Below are positions 6,331 to 13,016 of a DNA stretch of 13,016 bases, piece after piece. A model generated the notes under the pieces. It saw nothing but the letters and a program-made list of their open reading frames with translations, made no database searches and was not told the DNA's origin. The stretch comes from an uncultured Clostridium sp. (GTDB lineage: Bacteria; Bacillota; Clostridia; Lachnospirales; Lachnospiraceae). Every line of letters starts with the position of its first letter. The stretch's first letter is position 1. Both the position numbers and the translations under genes were made by a program. The stretch is taken from the NCBI GenBank assembly GCA_900544905.1, contig UQXF01000092.1:1-13016 (forward strand). The letters are read 5' to 3'.

Positions 6331-7660
6331 TTTTCTTAGCCTCTTTATTTTCAATCGTACTGATTCCCTGCATGATGGAGAACATCACAAGGGAACTTAA
6401 CACCGAGCTTCCTCCATAACTTACCAGCGGTATCGTAACTCCCGTACACGGAATGAATTTTGTGACTCCGCCAATGGACAAAAAGGTCTGGAAAATGTAA
6501 CAGACTGCAAATCCAAACGCCATAGTCTTGTAAAAACGGTTACGAACCTTCATAGCGATATTTATAAAGCATATAAAACAGCTAAAACACACTAAAATCA
6601 GTGCCAGTGCAAATAATACACCAAATTCCTCCGAAATCGCAGAGAAAATAAAATCACTCTCACTTACGGGAATCACATCCGGAGAACCCTTTGTGAGTCC
6701 TGAGCCAAAATATCCACCGCTGCCTATAGCAAACAGGGACTGGGTAATCTGATATCCGGAACCGCTGATATCCTCCCATGGATTTCTCCAGACATTGACA
6801 CGCACCATAACGTGGTCAAACAGCTTGTCCTTAAAGAGCAGAAATGCCAGACCAGCCATGGCAAAACCACCGGCAATATAAGCAATCAGATATCTTACCC
6901 TGCCTGTTCCCACATATATCATGCATATGAAAATAACAAAGAAAATCAGTGCTCCACCTAAATCCTTTTCCAGCACCAGAACCATCATATGCACACCGGC
7001 AAAGGCTGTGGTAATGACTATCTGTTTAAAATCCCTGCTCTTGGACAGCATACTTGCAATAAAGAAAACAAATAAAATTTTAACAAATTCCGATGGCTGG
7101 ACTGTAATACCAAACAGTCTTATCCAGTTTCTGGAGCCATACTGCTCCACACCGATAACAAACACCGAGCTTAATGCAAGAATTCCGATAATTCCATAGA
7201 CAATGCCATAATTTCTCAGATTTTTGTATTTATCCATAATCAGCGGGATTACTGATACCAATATCAGCGAAGCCGTGGCAATCACAAACTGTTTTTTTGC
7301 CTTGGAAAAATCAAGCCTTGTCAGCATCGTATATCCAATCAGCAGAAGAAAACTCATATTATTGGTTATAACCCTTGAGGAATACGGATAAATATAATGA
7401 TAAATATACATATAAATGGTCGCCACAAAAATTTGCAGCCCGTAAAAAATTACAATTTCCATCATATGCTCTGTATCACTTAACGCCAGTGTCAGATAAC
7501 ACAGAAAATGAATCAGAAAAACATAAATAATCTGTTTATTCAGCTTCTGGTTCTTTTCTGCCTCACTGCCCTCCTTGAAAACAGTAAAACACGACAGTGT
7601 ATACAGCACCATCAATATTAAAATAATATACTTTGATACGTTGATTATAATACTCGCCAT
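6275..7660 (-). CDS. FtsW/RodA/SpoVE-family SEDS peptidoglycan glycosyltransferase
   Basis: Polytopic membrane protein that polymerises lipid II into glycan strands together with a class B PBP. About ten hydrophobic segments are visible across 461 residues. Family motifs include GSRNWI (175-180), QPSEFVK (188-194), EKDLGGALIF with the likely catalytic D233, the ITQSLFAIGSGG..GSG stretch (305-320), SESDFIFSAISEEFG (333-347) and PLVSYGGSS (411-419). A charged Lys/Glu-rich tail follows from about 437. The ATG abuts the U32 stop codon with no gap, and GGAG for it lies inside the U32 gene, so translation is likely coupled. The 3' end overlaps the PBP gene, supporting a SEDS-PBP pair. An N-terminal extension of several membrane segments is longer than in typical RodA; the exact subfamily is not assigned. 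Confidence 0.9.
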   Translation of the reverse strand: MASIIINVSKYIILILMVLYTLSCFTVFKEGSEAEKNQKLNKQIIYVFLIHFLCYLTLALSDTEHMMEIVIFYGLQIFVATIYMYIYHYIYPYSSRVITNNMSFLLLIGYTMLTRLDFSKAKKQFVIATASLILVSVIPLIMDKYKNLRNYGIVYGIIGILALSSVFVIGVEQYGSRNWIRLFGITVQPSEFVKILFVFFIASMLSKSRDFKQIVITTAFAGVHMMVLVLEKDLGGALIFFVIFICMIYVGTGRVRYLIAYIAGGFAMAGLAFLLFKDKLFDHVMVRVNVWRNPWEDISGSGYQITQSLFAIGSGGYFGSGLTKGSPDVIPVSESDFIFSAISEEFGVLFALALILVCFSCFICFINIAMKVRNRFYKTMAFGFAVCYIFQTFLSIGGVTKFIPCTGVTIPLVSYGGSSVLSSLVMFSIMQGISTIENKEAKKIEEERRKIEQNARETKKA

Positions 7661-10087
7661 TTATTCTACTCCACGATTGTAATGTCCCCTGGTTTTATCT
7701 CCGTCATAGCTTTTCCCACCAAAGAAAACATCTAACACCTTCTGTACTTCCTCTTTATTTTCCTTTGTAAAATGCAGACGCCGGACACCATTTCCGTTAA
7801 ATTCTTCCTGCACCAAATCAAAAAGAACCGTCGGAATGCCATTATAAATAATGTTATAACAGTATTTGCAGATACAGGAAACAAAAAAGGATTTGTGATA
7901 CCTGTCCTGCATCCGGAATGTCTCACTTGTATGACTGCAATGCTTTACGGTATTTTGCAGACATTGTGCGCTCACCATAAGCTGCTGGTATCCATAAACC
8001 TCCATCTCCCAATCCCATTGGGTAAACAATAATTTTTTTATCTGCCGCTGGTTCAATTCCACAGGAACCGTAACCCGGGCATCCGGAAAAACGCTCCGTA
8101 TCAATGCTGCGGCATAATCATTCATCACATAAAGGCTGTTATCAGTAATAATTCTGCCCTGATAGCCTGTATGGTGCAGATACGCCAGCTCATCCAGATT
8201 CCGGACAACAACACCGGATATGCTTTGTTTCTCTAATCCAGATAAACCTGCCACATCCTCCAGAAACCACCTGCGCAGAACCGGAGGCAGAACCAGATAT
8301 AATTCTTTCTCTCTATTATCGCTTATAATGGTTATTATATCCTCATTTTTAAAATACTGCAAATCCAGATATATTTTTCTTATACGGGAATCTTTTTTTA
8401 CAACATTAAACTGTTGGATTCCGGATACCATTACCGCTACATCCAAAGCCTGTTCATCCTCCGGCTGTGGAAGCCTGTCTGTGGCGCTCTGCCTCCACAT
8501 ATCCCTTTCTTCCGGCATATCTGCCCGCTTTTCCGTGAATCTTCTGCCGGACGAAAGGATTTGCAATTCCAGCTTCCTGATTGCATTTCTTCTCAAATCC
8601 TTAAGCTCCTTTAAAGAATAAAACGCATCTGCTGATATATTGTTTTCAAAATTCTTAAAAAAATATCTTGTATTACCGGTTTTCCCTATTTTATCCATCA
8701 CCAGCTCTTTTGTAACCGGTCTGGCAGACGCCTTTTCCACCAGCTCTCCTGTCTGTGTAACGGAGTATTCCTTTCCTTTCATATTTACGGACAATGTAAG
8801 CTTCGCCGGAAATCCGGTAAGCAGTTCTATCCTTCCCTTCAACGGAAGCTCTGGCTCCTGCTGTATAATTTCGCCCAGCTCATTCATCAAAGGCTTTAAA
8901 AGCATCCTTACTGCTGCCGAATTTTTAACAACTTCCTGATTTTTAGGAACATTCAGGGTAATCTTCTTCCCCTGCTCTGCGTCCACATTACATGTCAGTG
9001 TAATTTTGTCTTTTTTACCATCCAGTACGAGAATATCTCCTTTATATACCGGTTTCTTAAGCTTTATCTGAATCTGGTTCTTATATATATCTATCACAGT
9101 TCCAATTAACACGCCGGTATTTCCGGGATTTTTTACGGACATCATATCCCTTCCGTTTTTCTGGTAATAATATCCCCTGGTAAATCCACCCCGGTTAAAA
9201 ACCTCTGCCATTTCACTCTTATATGCATCCACCAGCTCAGTAGAATACCTGCCATCCAATACCGCACCTACAATTTCCCGGTATGCCCTGACGCAGACCG
9301 CAACATACTCCGGCTTCTTCATTCTGCCTTCAATCTTAAAGGAATCCACCCCTGCCCGGATTAATTCCGGCACTGCCTCTAAACCGCACAAATCCTTTGG
9401 GCTTAAGATATGCGCTCCTGCTGTATCTATCCGCTGCCCTGCTGCATCAAAAACCCTATATGGCAGACGGCAGGTCTGGGCGCATCGTCCCCGGTTGCCG
9501 CTTCGCCCTCCTAACATGGAGCTCATCAGACATTGACCGGAATAACAATAACACAACGCCCCCTGGACAAATACCTCCACCTCCGGAGCCCCTATGCCGG
9601 TTTTAAGACCTTTAATTTCTTCCATGGAAAGCTCTCTGGCAGGAACAATTCTCGTCACACCATAATCCTTCAAAAGCGTATATGCATATTCCGTGGTAAT
9701 GGTCATCTGGGTAGAGGCATGGATTGGCAGCTCCGGAAACCAGTTGTGAATACAGAGCATAACTCCCAAATCCTGCACAATCACCGCATCTAAGCCCGCC
9801 TTATAAAATGGTGCCAGATAATCATAGAGTTCCTTTATTTCCTCATTACGAAATAAGGTGTTAACAGTCAGATAAACCTTAACACCATATATATGACAAT
9901 ATTCAATTGCCTGTATCAATGCGGTTTCATCAAAGTTGTCTGCAAAGGCTCTTGCACCAAATCTGCTGCCCCCGAGATACACCGCATCTGCACCGGCAGA
10001 AACCGCCGCTTTCAAGGCGTCCATAGAGCCTGCCGGCGCTAAAATTTCAGGTATCATTTTTTTATTCTCCATATCAGACATAGGCAT
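7661..10087 (-). CDS. U32 family peptidase-like protein, RlhA-type RNA hydroxylation enzyme
   Basis: An 808-residue member of the U32 family, whose better-studied members (RlhA, TrhP) hydroxylate a cytidine in 23S rRNA or a uridine in tRNA using prephenate-dependent iron-sulfur chemistry rather than cleaving peptides. The N-terminal domain starts with PEILAPAGSMDALKAAVSAG (about 13-32). The family signature is at 171-190 (EVF..GALC....GQC..S), with candidate metal-ligand cysteines C179, C186, C202 and C206. KIEGRMKKPEYV follows at 251-262. The region after about 330 fits the extra DUF3656-type domain of RlhA, and the C-terminal third is less conserved to my eye. The length exceeds E. coli RlhA (about 650). 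Start choices are ATG at 10087, 10081 or 10072; AAGGA lies 4-9 bases before the first two. The gene follows zapA by 14 bases, so it is co-transcribed. The substrate is inferred. Confidence 0.85.
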   Translation of the reverse strand: MPMSDMENKKMIPEILAPAGSMDALKAAVSAGADAVYLGGSRFGARAFADNFDETALIQAIEYCHIYGVKVYLTVNTLFRNEEIKELYDYLAPFYKAGLDAVIVQDLGVMLCIHNWFPELPIHASTQMTITTEYAYTLLKDYGVTRIVPARELSMEEIKGLKTGIGAPEVEVFVQGALCYCYSGQCLMSSMLGGRSGNRGRCAQTCRLPYRVFDAAGQRIDTAGAHILSPKDLCGLEAVPELIRAGVDSFKIEGRMKKPEYVAVCVRAYREIVGAVLDGRYSTELVDAYKSEMAEVFNRGGFTRGYYYQKNGRDMMSVKNPGNTGVLIGTVIDIYKNQIQIKLKKPVYKGDILVLDGKKDKITLTCNVDAEQGKKITLNVPKNQEVVKNSAAVRMLLKPLMNELGEIIQQEPELPLKGRIELLTGFPAKLTLSVNMKGKEYSVTQTGELVEKASARPVTKELVMDKIGKTGNTRYFFKNFENNISADAFYSLKELKDLRRNAIRKLELQILSSGRRFTEKRADMPEERDMWRQSATDRLPQPEDEQALDVAVMVSGIQQFNVVKKDSRIRKIYLDLQYFKNEDIITIISDNREKELYLVLPPVLRRWFLEDVAGLSGLEKQSISGVVVRNLDELAYLHHTGYQGRIITDNSLYVMNDYAAALIRSVFPDARVTVPVELNQRQIKKLLFTQWDWEMEVYGYQQLMVSAQCLQNTVKHCSHTSETFRMQDRYHKSFFVSCICKYCYNIIYNGIPTVLFDLVQEEFNGNGVRRLHFTKENKEEVQKVLDVFFGGKSYDGDKTRGHYNRGVE

Positions 10088-10101
10088 ACATCCTTATCGT
10101 A

Positions 10102-10506
10102 TCATTCCTGTCTTGTCTTTTCTGCTTCCAATTGGATAATCTTCCTTTGAAGGGCATTCACCTGCTCCTTATACTCCTCCACCAGACGCATGGCAGATTC
10201 ATATTTAATCTGGGTTTCTATCACCTCATGTCGCAAATCATAAATCTGCTTTTCCTTCTCATCATCCTGGGCAGTGAGCTTTCCGGTTTCACTCTTTACC
10301 TTGAAATAATCATCCGCTATATTAATCGCAAGAAGAATATTCTGATATTCTGCATTTAATCTGCGGAAGCCATCGGATGCCTTACACTCCGCAATCTTGC
10401 TATTCATATAGTTTGCAACCTCCTGCAAATAATCCGTATCCTCATATCCGCTTAAGTTATAAATCCGTCCATTGATAACCACTGGAATATCATTCTTATC
10501 TGTCAT
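10102..10506 (-). CDS. zapA: Cell division protein ZapA
   Basis: Cytosolic protein that bundles FtsZ filaments and promotes Z-ring assembly. The 134-residue form starts with the typical ZapA beta hairpin (DIPVVINGRIYNLSG), then helix DTDYLQEVANYMNSKIAE, then the conserved LNAEYQNILLAINIADDYFK stretch, and ends in a long Glu/Lys/Gln-rich coiled coil (about residues 72-134) that drives tetramer formation. Length fits the clostridial version, slightly longer than E. coli ZapA. The start is either ATG at 10506 or a GTG four codons upstream at 10518; the only purine-rich site (GGAAAGG) is 13 bases before the ATG and almost touches the GTG, so I chose ATG. It lies 39 bases after ruvB and 14 bases before the U32 gene. 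Confidence 0.88.
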   Translation of the reverse strand: MTDKNDIPVVINGRIYNLSGYEDTDYLQEVANYMNSKIAECKASDGFRRLNAEYQNILLAINIADDYFKVKSETGKLTAQDDEKEKQIYDLRHEVIETQIKYESAMRLVEEYKEQVNALQRKIIQLEAEKTRQE

Positions 10507-10545
10507 AATTTGTACCACGCCTTTCCATACTATTTTCTTTCCGTA

Positions 10546-11556
10546 TTAATTCCGCTCCTCCAGTAAATGGGCAAGTCCAAAATGCCGGTATGCGGCTTCG
10601 GTTGCCACCCTGCCTCTCGGCGTCCGGGAAATCAGCCCGTTTTGTATCAGATACGGCTCGTATACGTCTTCTATGGTTCCCGCATCTTCGCCGATGGCTG
10701 CTGCAAGGGTGTCCAGTCCCACCGGTTTACCGCTGAACTTTTCAATCATTGTCAAAATAATATTCCGGTCCACCTGGTCAAGACCAAAGGAATCCACCTC
10801 CAAACGGTCCAGCGCCTCCTTGGCAACCTCTTCACTGATATATCCCTCAAAGGAAACCTCTGCAAAATCTCTGACACGCTTTAGCAGCCGGTTTGCCAGT
10901 CTCGGTGTTCCTCTGGAACGCTTTGCAATCTCTATGGCGCCTCTTTCATCGATTGCAACCTCTAATACCTCTGCTGACCGGAGCACAATCCTGGAAAGCT
11001 CCTCCTTCGTATAGAACTCTAAACGATTCACTACGCCAAAACGGTCTCTTAACGGCGCTGTCAGCATTCCTGCCCTTGTTGTTGCTCCCACCAGGGTGAA
11101 ATGCGGTAAATCCAGGCGGATGCTTCTGGCAGCCTGCCCCTTTCCAATCATAATGTCAATCGCAAAATCCTCCATCGCCGGATAGAGAACCTCCTCTACC
11201 TGGCGGTTCAGCCTGTGTATCTCATCAATAAACAACACATCGTTCTCATTCAGATTATTGAGAATGGCAGCCAGCTCTCCCGGCTTCTCAATGGCGGGTC
11301 CTGAAGTAATCTTAAGGCTGCTTCCCATCTCGTTGGCAATAATGGAAGCCATGGTGGTTTTTCCAAGTCCCGGCGGTCCATATAACAATACATGGTCTAA
11401 TGCCTCGCCACGATTCTTCGCCGCTTCAATAAATACTTTTAAATTATTCTTTGCTTTTTCCTGCCCGATATAATCCGAAAGCATGGTGGGTCTTAGATTA
11501 TTCTCAATCTTTACATCCTCCGGAAGAATCTGGGTACTTATCATTCTGTCTATCAT
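10546..11556 (-). CDS. ruvB: Holliday junction branch migration ATPase RuvB
   Basis: AAA+ motor that assembles as hexameric rings on both sides of RuvA and pumps DNA through the Holliday junction during recombinational repair. Visible elements are the N-terminal LRP...DYIGQ segment, Walker A GPPGLGKTT (60-68), Walker B VLFIDEIHR (107-115), sensor 1 GATTRAGML (157-165), the arginine finger in PLRDRFG (R170), sensor 2 RGTPRLANRLL (about 215-225) and the C-terminal winged helix ending in TPRGRVATEAAYRHFG. The 336-residue length is normal. The ATG at 11556 has GGAG 4 bases upstream, a short spacing; a second ATG is 12 bases further in. It follows ruvA after a very AT-rich 64-base gap that could hold a secondary promoter, although I see only a lone TATAAT there. 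Confidence 0.97.
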   Translation of the reverse strand: MIDRMISTQILPEDVKIENNLRPTMLSDYIGQEKAKNNLKVFIEAAKNRGEALDHVLLYGPPGLGKTTMASIIANEMGSSLKITSGPAIEKPGELAAILNNLNENDVLFIDEIHRLNRQVEEVLYPAMEDFAIDIMIGKGQAARSIRLDLPHFTLVGATTRAGMLTAPLRDRFGVVNRLEFYTKEELSRIVLRSAEVLEVAIDERGAIEIAKRSRGTPRLANRLLKRVRDFAEVSFEGYISEEVAKEALDRLEVDSFGLDQVDRNIILTMIEKFSGKPVGLDTLAAAIGEDAGTIEDVYEPYLIQNGLISRTPRGRVATEAAYRHFGLAHLLEERN

Positions 11557-11620
11557 ATTACTCCATTATATATTTTATATTATATGAATACCACTGCATT
11601 TTACTAAATTTAATATATTT

Positions 11621-12238
11621 TTAAAATAATTTCTTCAATGCTTCCTTCAACAGGGCTTCCGGCTCCATGGAATCTGCTCCCGGAACCTGCTTAACCGCTT
11701 TCACAGCCTCAAATTCAGAATATCCAAGACTTACCAGTGCAAGTACGGTGTCCTGAATCCCGCCGCCTCTGGCATCTGCCATACTGCCTGCTACACCTTC
11801 TGCGCTTCCGTCCTCCTGTGCCACAAACAGGTCATCCAGCTTCAGCTTATCCTTTAATTCCATGATTATTCTGCCCGCCCCCTTGGCACCAATACCGTTT
11901 GCTTTCGTAATTGCTTTCGTGTCCCCTGCCATAATGGCAAGTGCAAGCTCCTTTACCGATAAAACTGTTAAAACCGCCAGTGCCGCCTTGGGACCGATTC
12001 CATTCACGCCAAGCAGCAGCTTAAATGTATCCAGCTCCTCTTTGGTTGGAAACCCAAACAACGACAGTTCATCCTCCCTGACATACATATAAGTAAACAG
12101 CTTCATTTTCTGATGCATGCCTGTAATGCTGTTTAACACCATTCCCGATGTATAGATATGGTAGCCGATTCCATTATTTTCTAAAACTACACTATCTGCA
12201 AGAATCTCTTCTATCGTACCTTTGATATATCCAATCAT
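11621..12238 (-). CDS. ruvA: Holliday junction DNA-binding protein RuvA
   Basis: Binds the four-way junction as a tetramer and loads RuvB. The 205-residue protein shows the N-terminal OB-fold start (MIGYIKGTIEEI...NGIGYHIYTSG), two helix-hairpin-helix motifs in domain II (LLGVNGIGPKAALAVL, about 73-88, and ANGIGAKGAGRIIMELKDKL, about 113-132), a flexible acidic/glycine linker and the C-terminal domain III (VLALVSLGYSEFEAVKAV), which contacts RuvB. AGGGG sits 6-7 bases before the ATG. It is the first gene of the minus-strand run, downstream of an extended -10 promoter at 12281-12289. No ruvC is present between or beside the two genes in the window. Confidence 0.97.
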   Translation of the reverse strand: MIGYIKGTIEEILADSVVLENNGIGYHIYTSGMVLNSITGMHQKMKLFTYMYVREDELSLFGFPTKEELDTFKLLLGVNGIGPKAALAVLTVLSVKELALAIMAGDTKAITKANGIGAKGAGRIIMELKDKLKLDDLFVAQEDGSAEGVAGSMADARGGGIQDTVLALVSLGYSEFEAVKAVKQVPGADSMEPEALLKEALKKLF

Positions 12239-12280
12239 AAAATTCCCCTTTATTGATAAACTCTCTCTTTCGCTTTATTG

Positions 12281-12289
12281 ATTATAGCA
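12281..12289 (-). promoter_or_regulatory. Extended -10 promoter for ruvA and the downstream operon
   Basis: The minus strand reads TGCTATAAT, a perfect extended -10 (TGnTATAAT), 43 bases upstream of the ruvA start. The hexamer 17 bases further up (TAGCAT) is a poor -35, which extended -10 promoters can tolerate. Confidence 0.65.
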
Positions 12290-12310
12290 CATTATCATGA
12301 ATTATGCTAT
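12284..12310. repeat. Inverted repeat between the divergent promoters
   Basis: ATAGCA (12284-12289) and TGCTAT (12305-12310) are perfect inverted copies around a 15-base centre that contains the palindrome TCATGA (12295-12300). The arms are the upstream halves of the two divergent -10 elements. Confidence 0.6.
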
Positions 12311-12313
12311 TAT
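12305..12313 (+). promoter_or_regulatory. Extended -10 promoter for the yprB-like gene
   Basis: The plus strand reads TGCTATTAT, an extended -10 differing from consensus at one base, 37 bases upstream of the yprB-like ATG. It mirrors the ruvA promoter across a shared inverted repeat and has no good -35. Confidence 0.5.
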
Positions 12314-12349
12314 AGAATTACTAGATATTGATATTGGGAGAGATTCTAT

Positions 12350-12975
12350 ATGAAGACCTTTACATACACAGAAAAAACCGAACAGCTTCCCATACCAGAA
12401 TACTACAGATATTTCTATCCGGAATCCCGATTACTGTTTTTTGATATTGAGACAACCGGATTTGCTGCCAGAAATACCACCCTGTACCTAATCGGTGCAC
12501 TGTGGTACGAAAAGGACAGTATACGGATAATGCAATGGTTTAATGATGACGGCTACAGCGAAAAGGAAATGCTGTCTGCCTTTGACGCATTTTGCAGGGA
12601 TTTTACCCATCTGGTTCATTTTAACGGACTGGGCTTTGATTTACCTTATTTAAAGCAAAAGGCTGACCTGCTGAGCATTCCCTTTTCAGCAGATAAAAGC
12701 CTTATTCAAATAGATATTTTTAAGGAAATCCGCTCCTATAAAAAAATTTTTTTCTTAGACAGCATGAAACAGGTTTCCATTGAAGAGTATCTTGGAATTC
12801 ATAGAGAAGACACTTATACCGGCAAAGAATTAATCCATATATACCAGCGGTATGTTGCACGTCCGGATTATGAAAAGCAACAGGTACTGCTTCTCCATAA
12901 CCATGATGATTTGCTCGGCATGCCCCAGATTAGCCATATTCTGAATTATAAAGCGTTTTTTGAACAGATAGATGT
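12350..12975 (+). CDS. YprB-like ribonuclease H-fold 3'-5' exonuclease, 3' end missing
   Basis: Partial gene, open at the right edge. The 208 genuine residues show a DEDD-type exonuclease fold: Exo I LLFFDIETTGF (D32, E34), Exo II LVHFNGLGFDLPYL (N92, D97) and a candidate Exo III near NHDDLLGM (D186/D187). This pattern fits the YprB family of RNase H-like proteins, whose biological substrate is not well established. The ATG at 12350 has GGGAG 9 bases upstream and a plausible promoter. It is transcribed away from ruvA. The reading frame stays open to the window end, but everything after 12975 is sequencing adapter, so the last encoded stretch (reading CLLYTSDAADDLT) is not part of the protein. 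Confidence 0.8.
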
Positions 12976-13016
12976 CTGTCTCTTATACACATCTGACGCT
13001 GCCGACGATCTTACGC
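12976..13016. other. Nextera adapter sequence (assembly artefact)
   Basis: Positions 12976-12994 read CTGTCTCTTATACACATCT, the 19-base Tn5 mosaic end used in tagmentation libraries. Positions 12995-13008 read GACGCTGCCGACGA, the reverse complement of the read-1 adapter tail. The final eight bases, TCTTACGC, match from memory the reverse complement of i5 index S517. The order and exact contiguity leave little doubt that this is untrimmed library adapter at a contig end and not a natural transposon end. Confidence 0.98.

Noticed and set aside
5990..6400. Plus-strand 136-codon open frame opposite the PBP and ftsW overlap
   Set aside because: It is antisense to two recognisable genes with conserved motifs and has no ribosome site or family resemblance.
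8220..8621. Plus-strand 133-codon open frame opposite the U32 gene
   Set aside because: Antisense shadow of the long U32 reading frame, with no independent support.
12976..12994. Tn5-type mosaic end as evidence of a natural transposon
   Set aside because: It is followed exactly by adapter tail and index bases up to the last base, which is the library construct and not a mobile element.
1..13016. CRISPR array, rRNA gene or large riboswitch
   Set aside because: No regularly spaced identical repeats, no rRNA stretches and no recognisable riboswitch core were seen on either strand.

Overview
The window looks like a chromosomal contig fragment from a low-to-mid GC clostridial Firmicute, most likely a Lachnospiraceae-type gut anaerobe. 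The reasons are the AT-rich intergenic DNA, strong GGAGG ribosome sites, frequent TTG/GTG starts, a class B sortase, and the gene order ruvA-ruvB-zapA-U32 peptidase-ftsW/rodA-PBP. This placement is inferred from gene content and style; no search was run.

Layout. Positions 1-3140 are accessory DNA: an insertion-sequence-like DDE transposase gene (170-1630) with untranslated flanks, then two minus-strand genes of plasmid or integrative-element type, a small ribbon-helix-helix protein (1871-2062) and a two-winged-helix protein (2261-3067). A tRNA-Leu(CAA) with a consensus promoter (3145-3278) marks the edge of the core chromosome. Next, all on the minus strand, are a class B sortase (3307-4107), a NUDIX hydrolase with its own promoter and terminator (4223-4675), and a compact probable operon, listed in transcription order: ruvA (11621-12238), ruvB (10546-11556), zapA (10102-10506), U32 peptidase/RlhA-like (7661-10087), an FtsW/RodA-type SEDS glycosyltransferase (6275-7660) and a penicillin-binding transpeptidase (4798-6330). 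On the plus strand a YprB-like RNase H-fold exonuclease gene starts at 12350, divergent from ruvA, and runs off the end.

How the genes relate. RuvA and RuvB form the Holliday-junction branch-migration motor. ZapA supports the FtsZ ring. The SEDS protein and the class B PBP form a polymerase/crosslinker pair for peptidoglycan synthesis. The U32 protein is probably an RNA-hydroxylation enzyme. Gene spacing from ruvB to the PBP is tight (a 39-base gap, a 14-base gap, no gap, then an overlap), which fits co-transcription from the promoter upstream of ruvA.

The last 41 bases (12976-13016) are not biological. They match the Tn5 mosaic end, the Nextera read-1 adapter and an 8-base index, so the genuine sequence ends at 12975 and the end of the YprB frame is artificial. 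I saw no clear evidence of an undescribed biological system. The most unusual biological features are the symmetric divergent promoter between ruvA and yprB, and the repeat-rich region between the two accessory DNA-binding genes.
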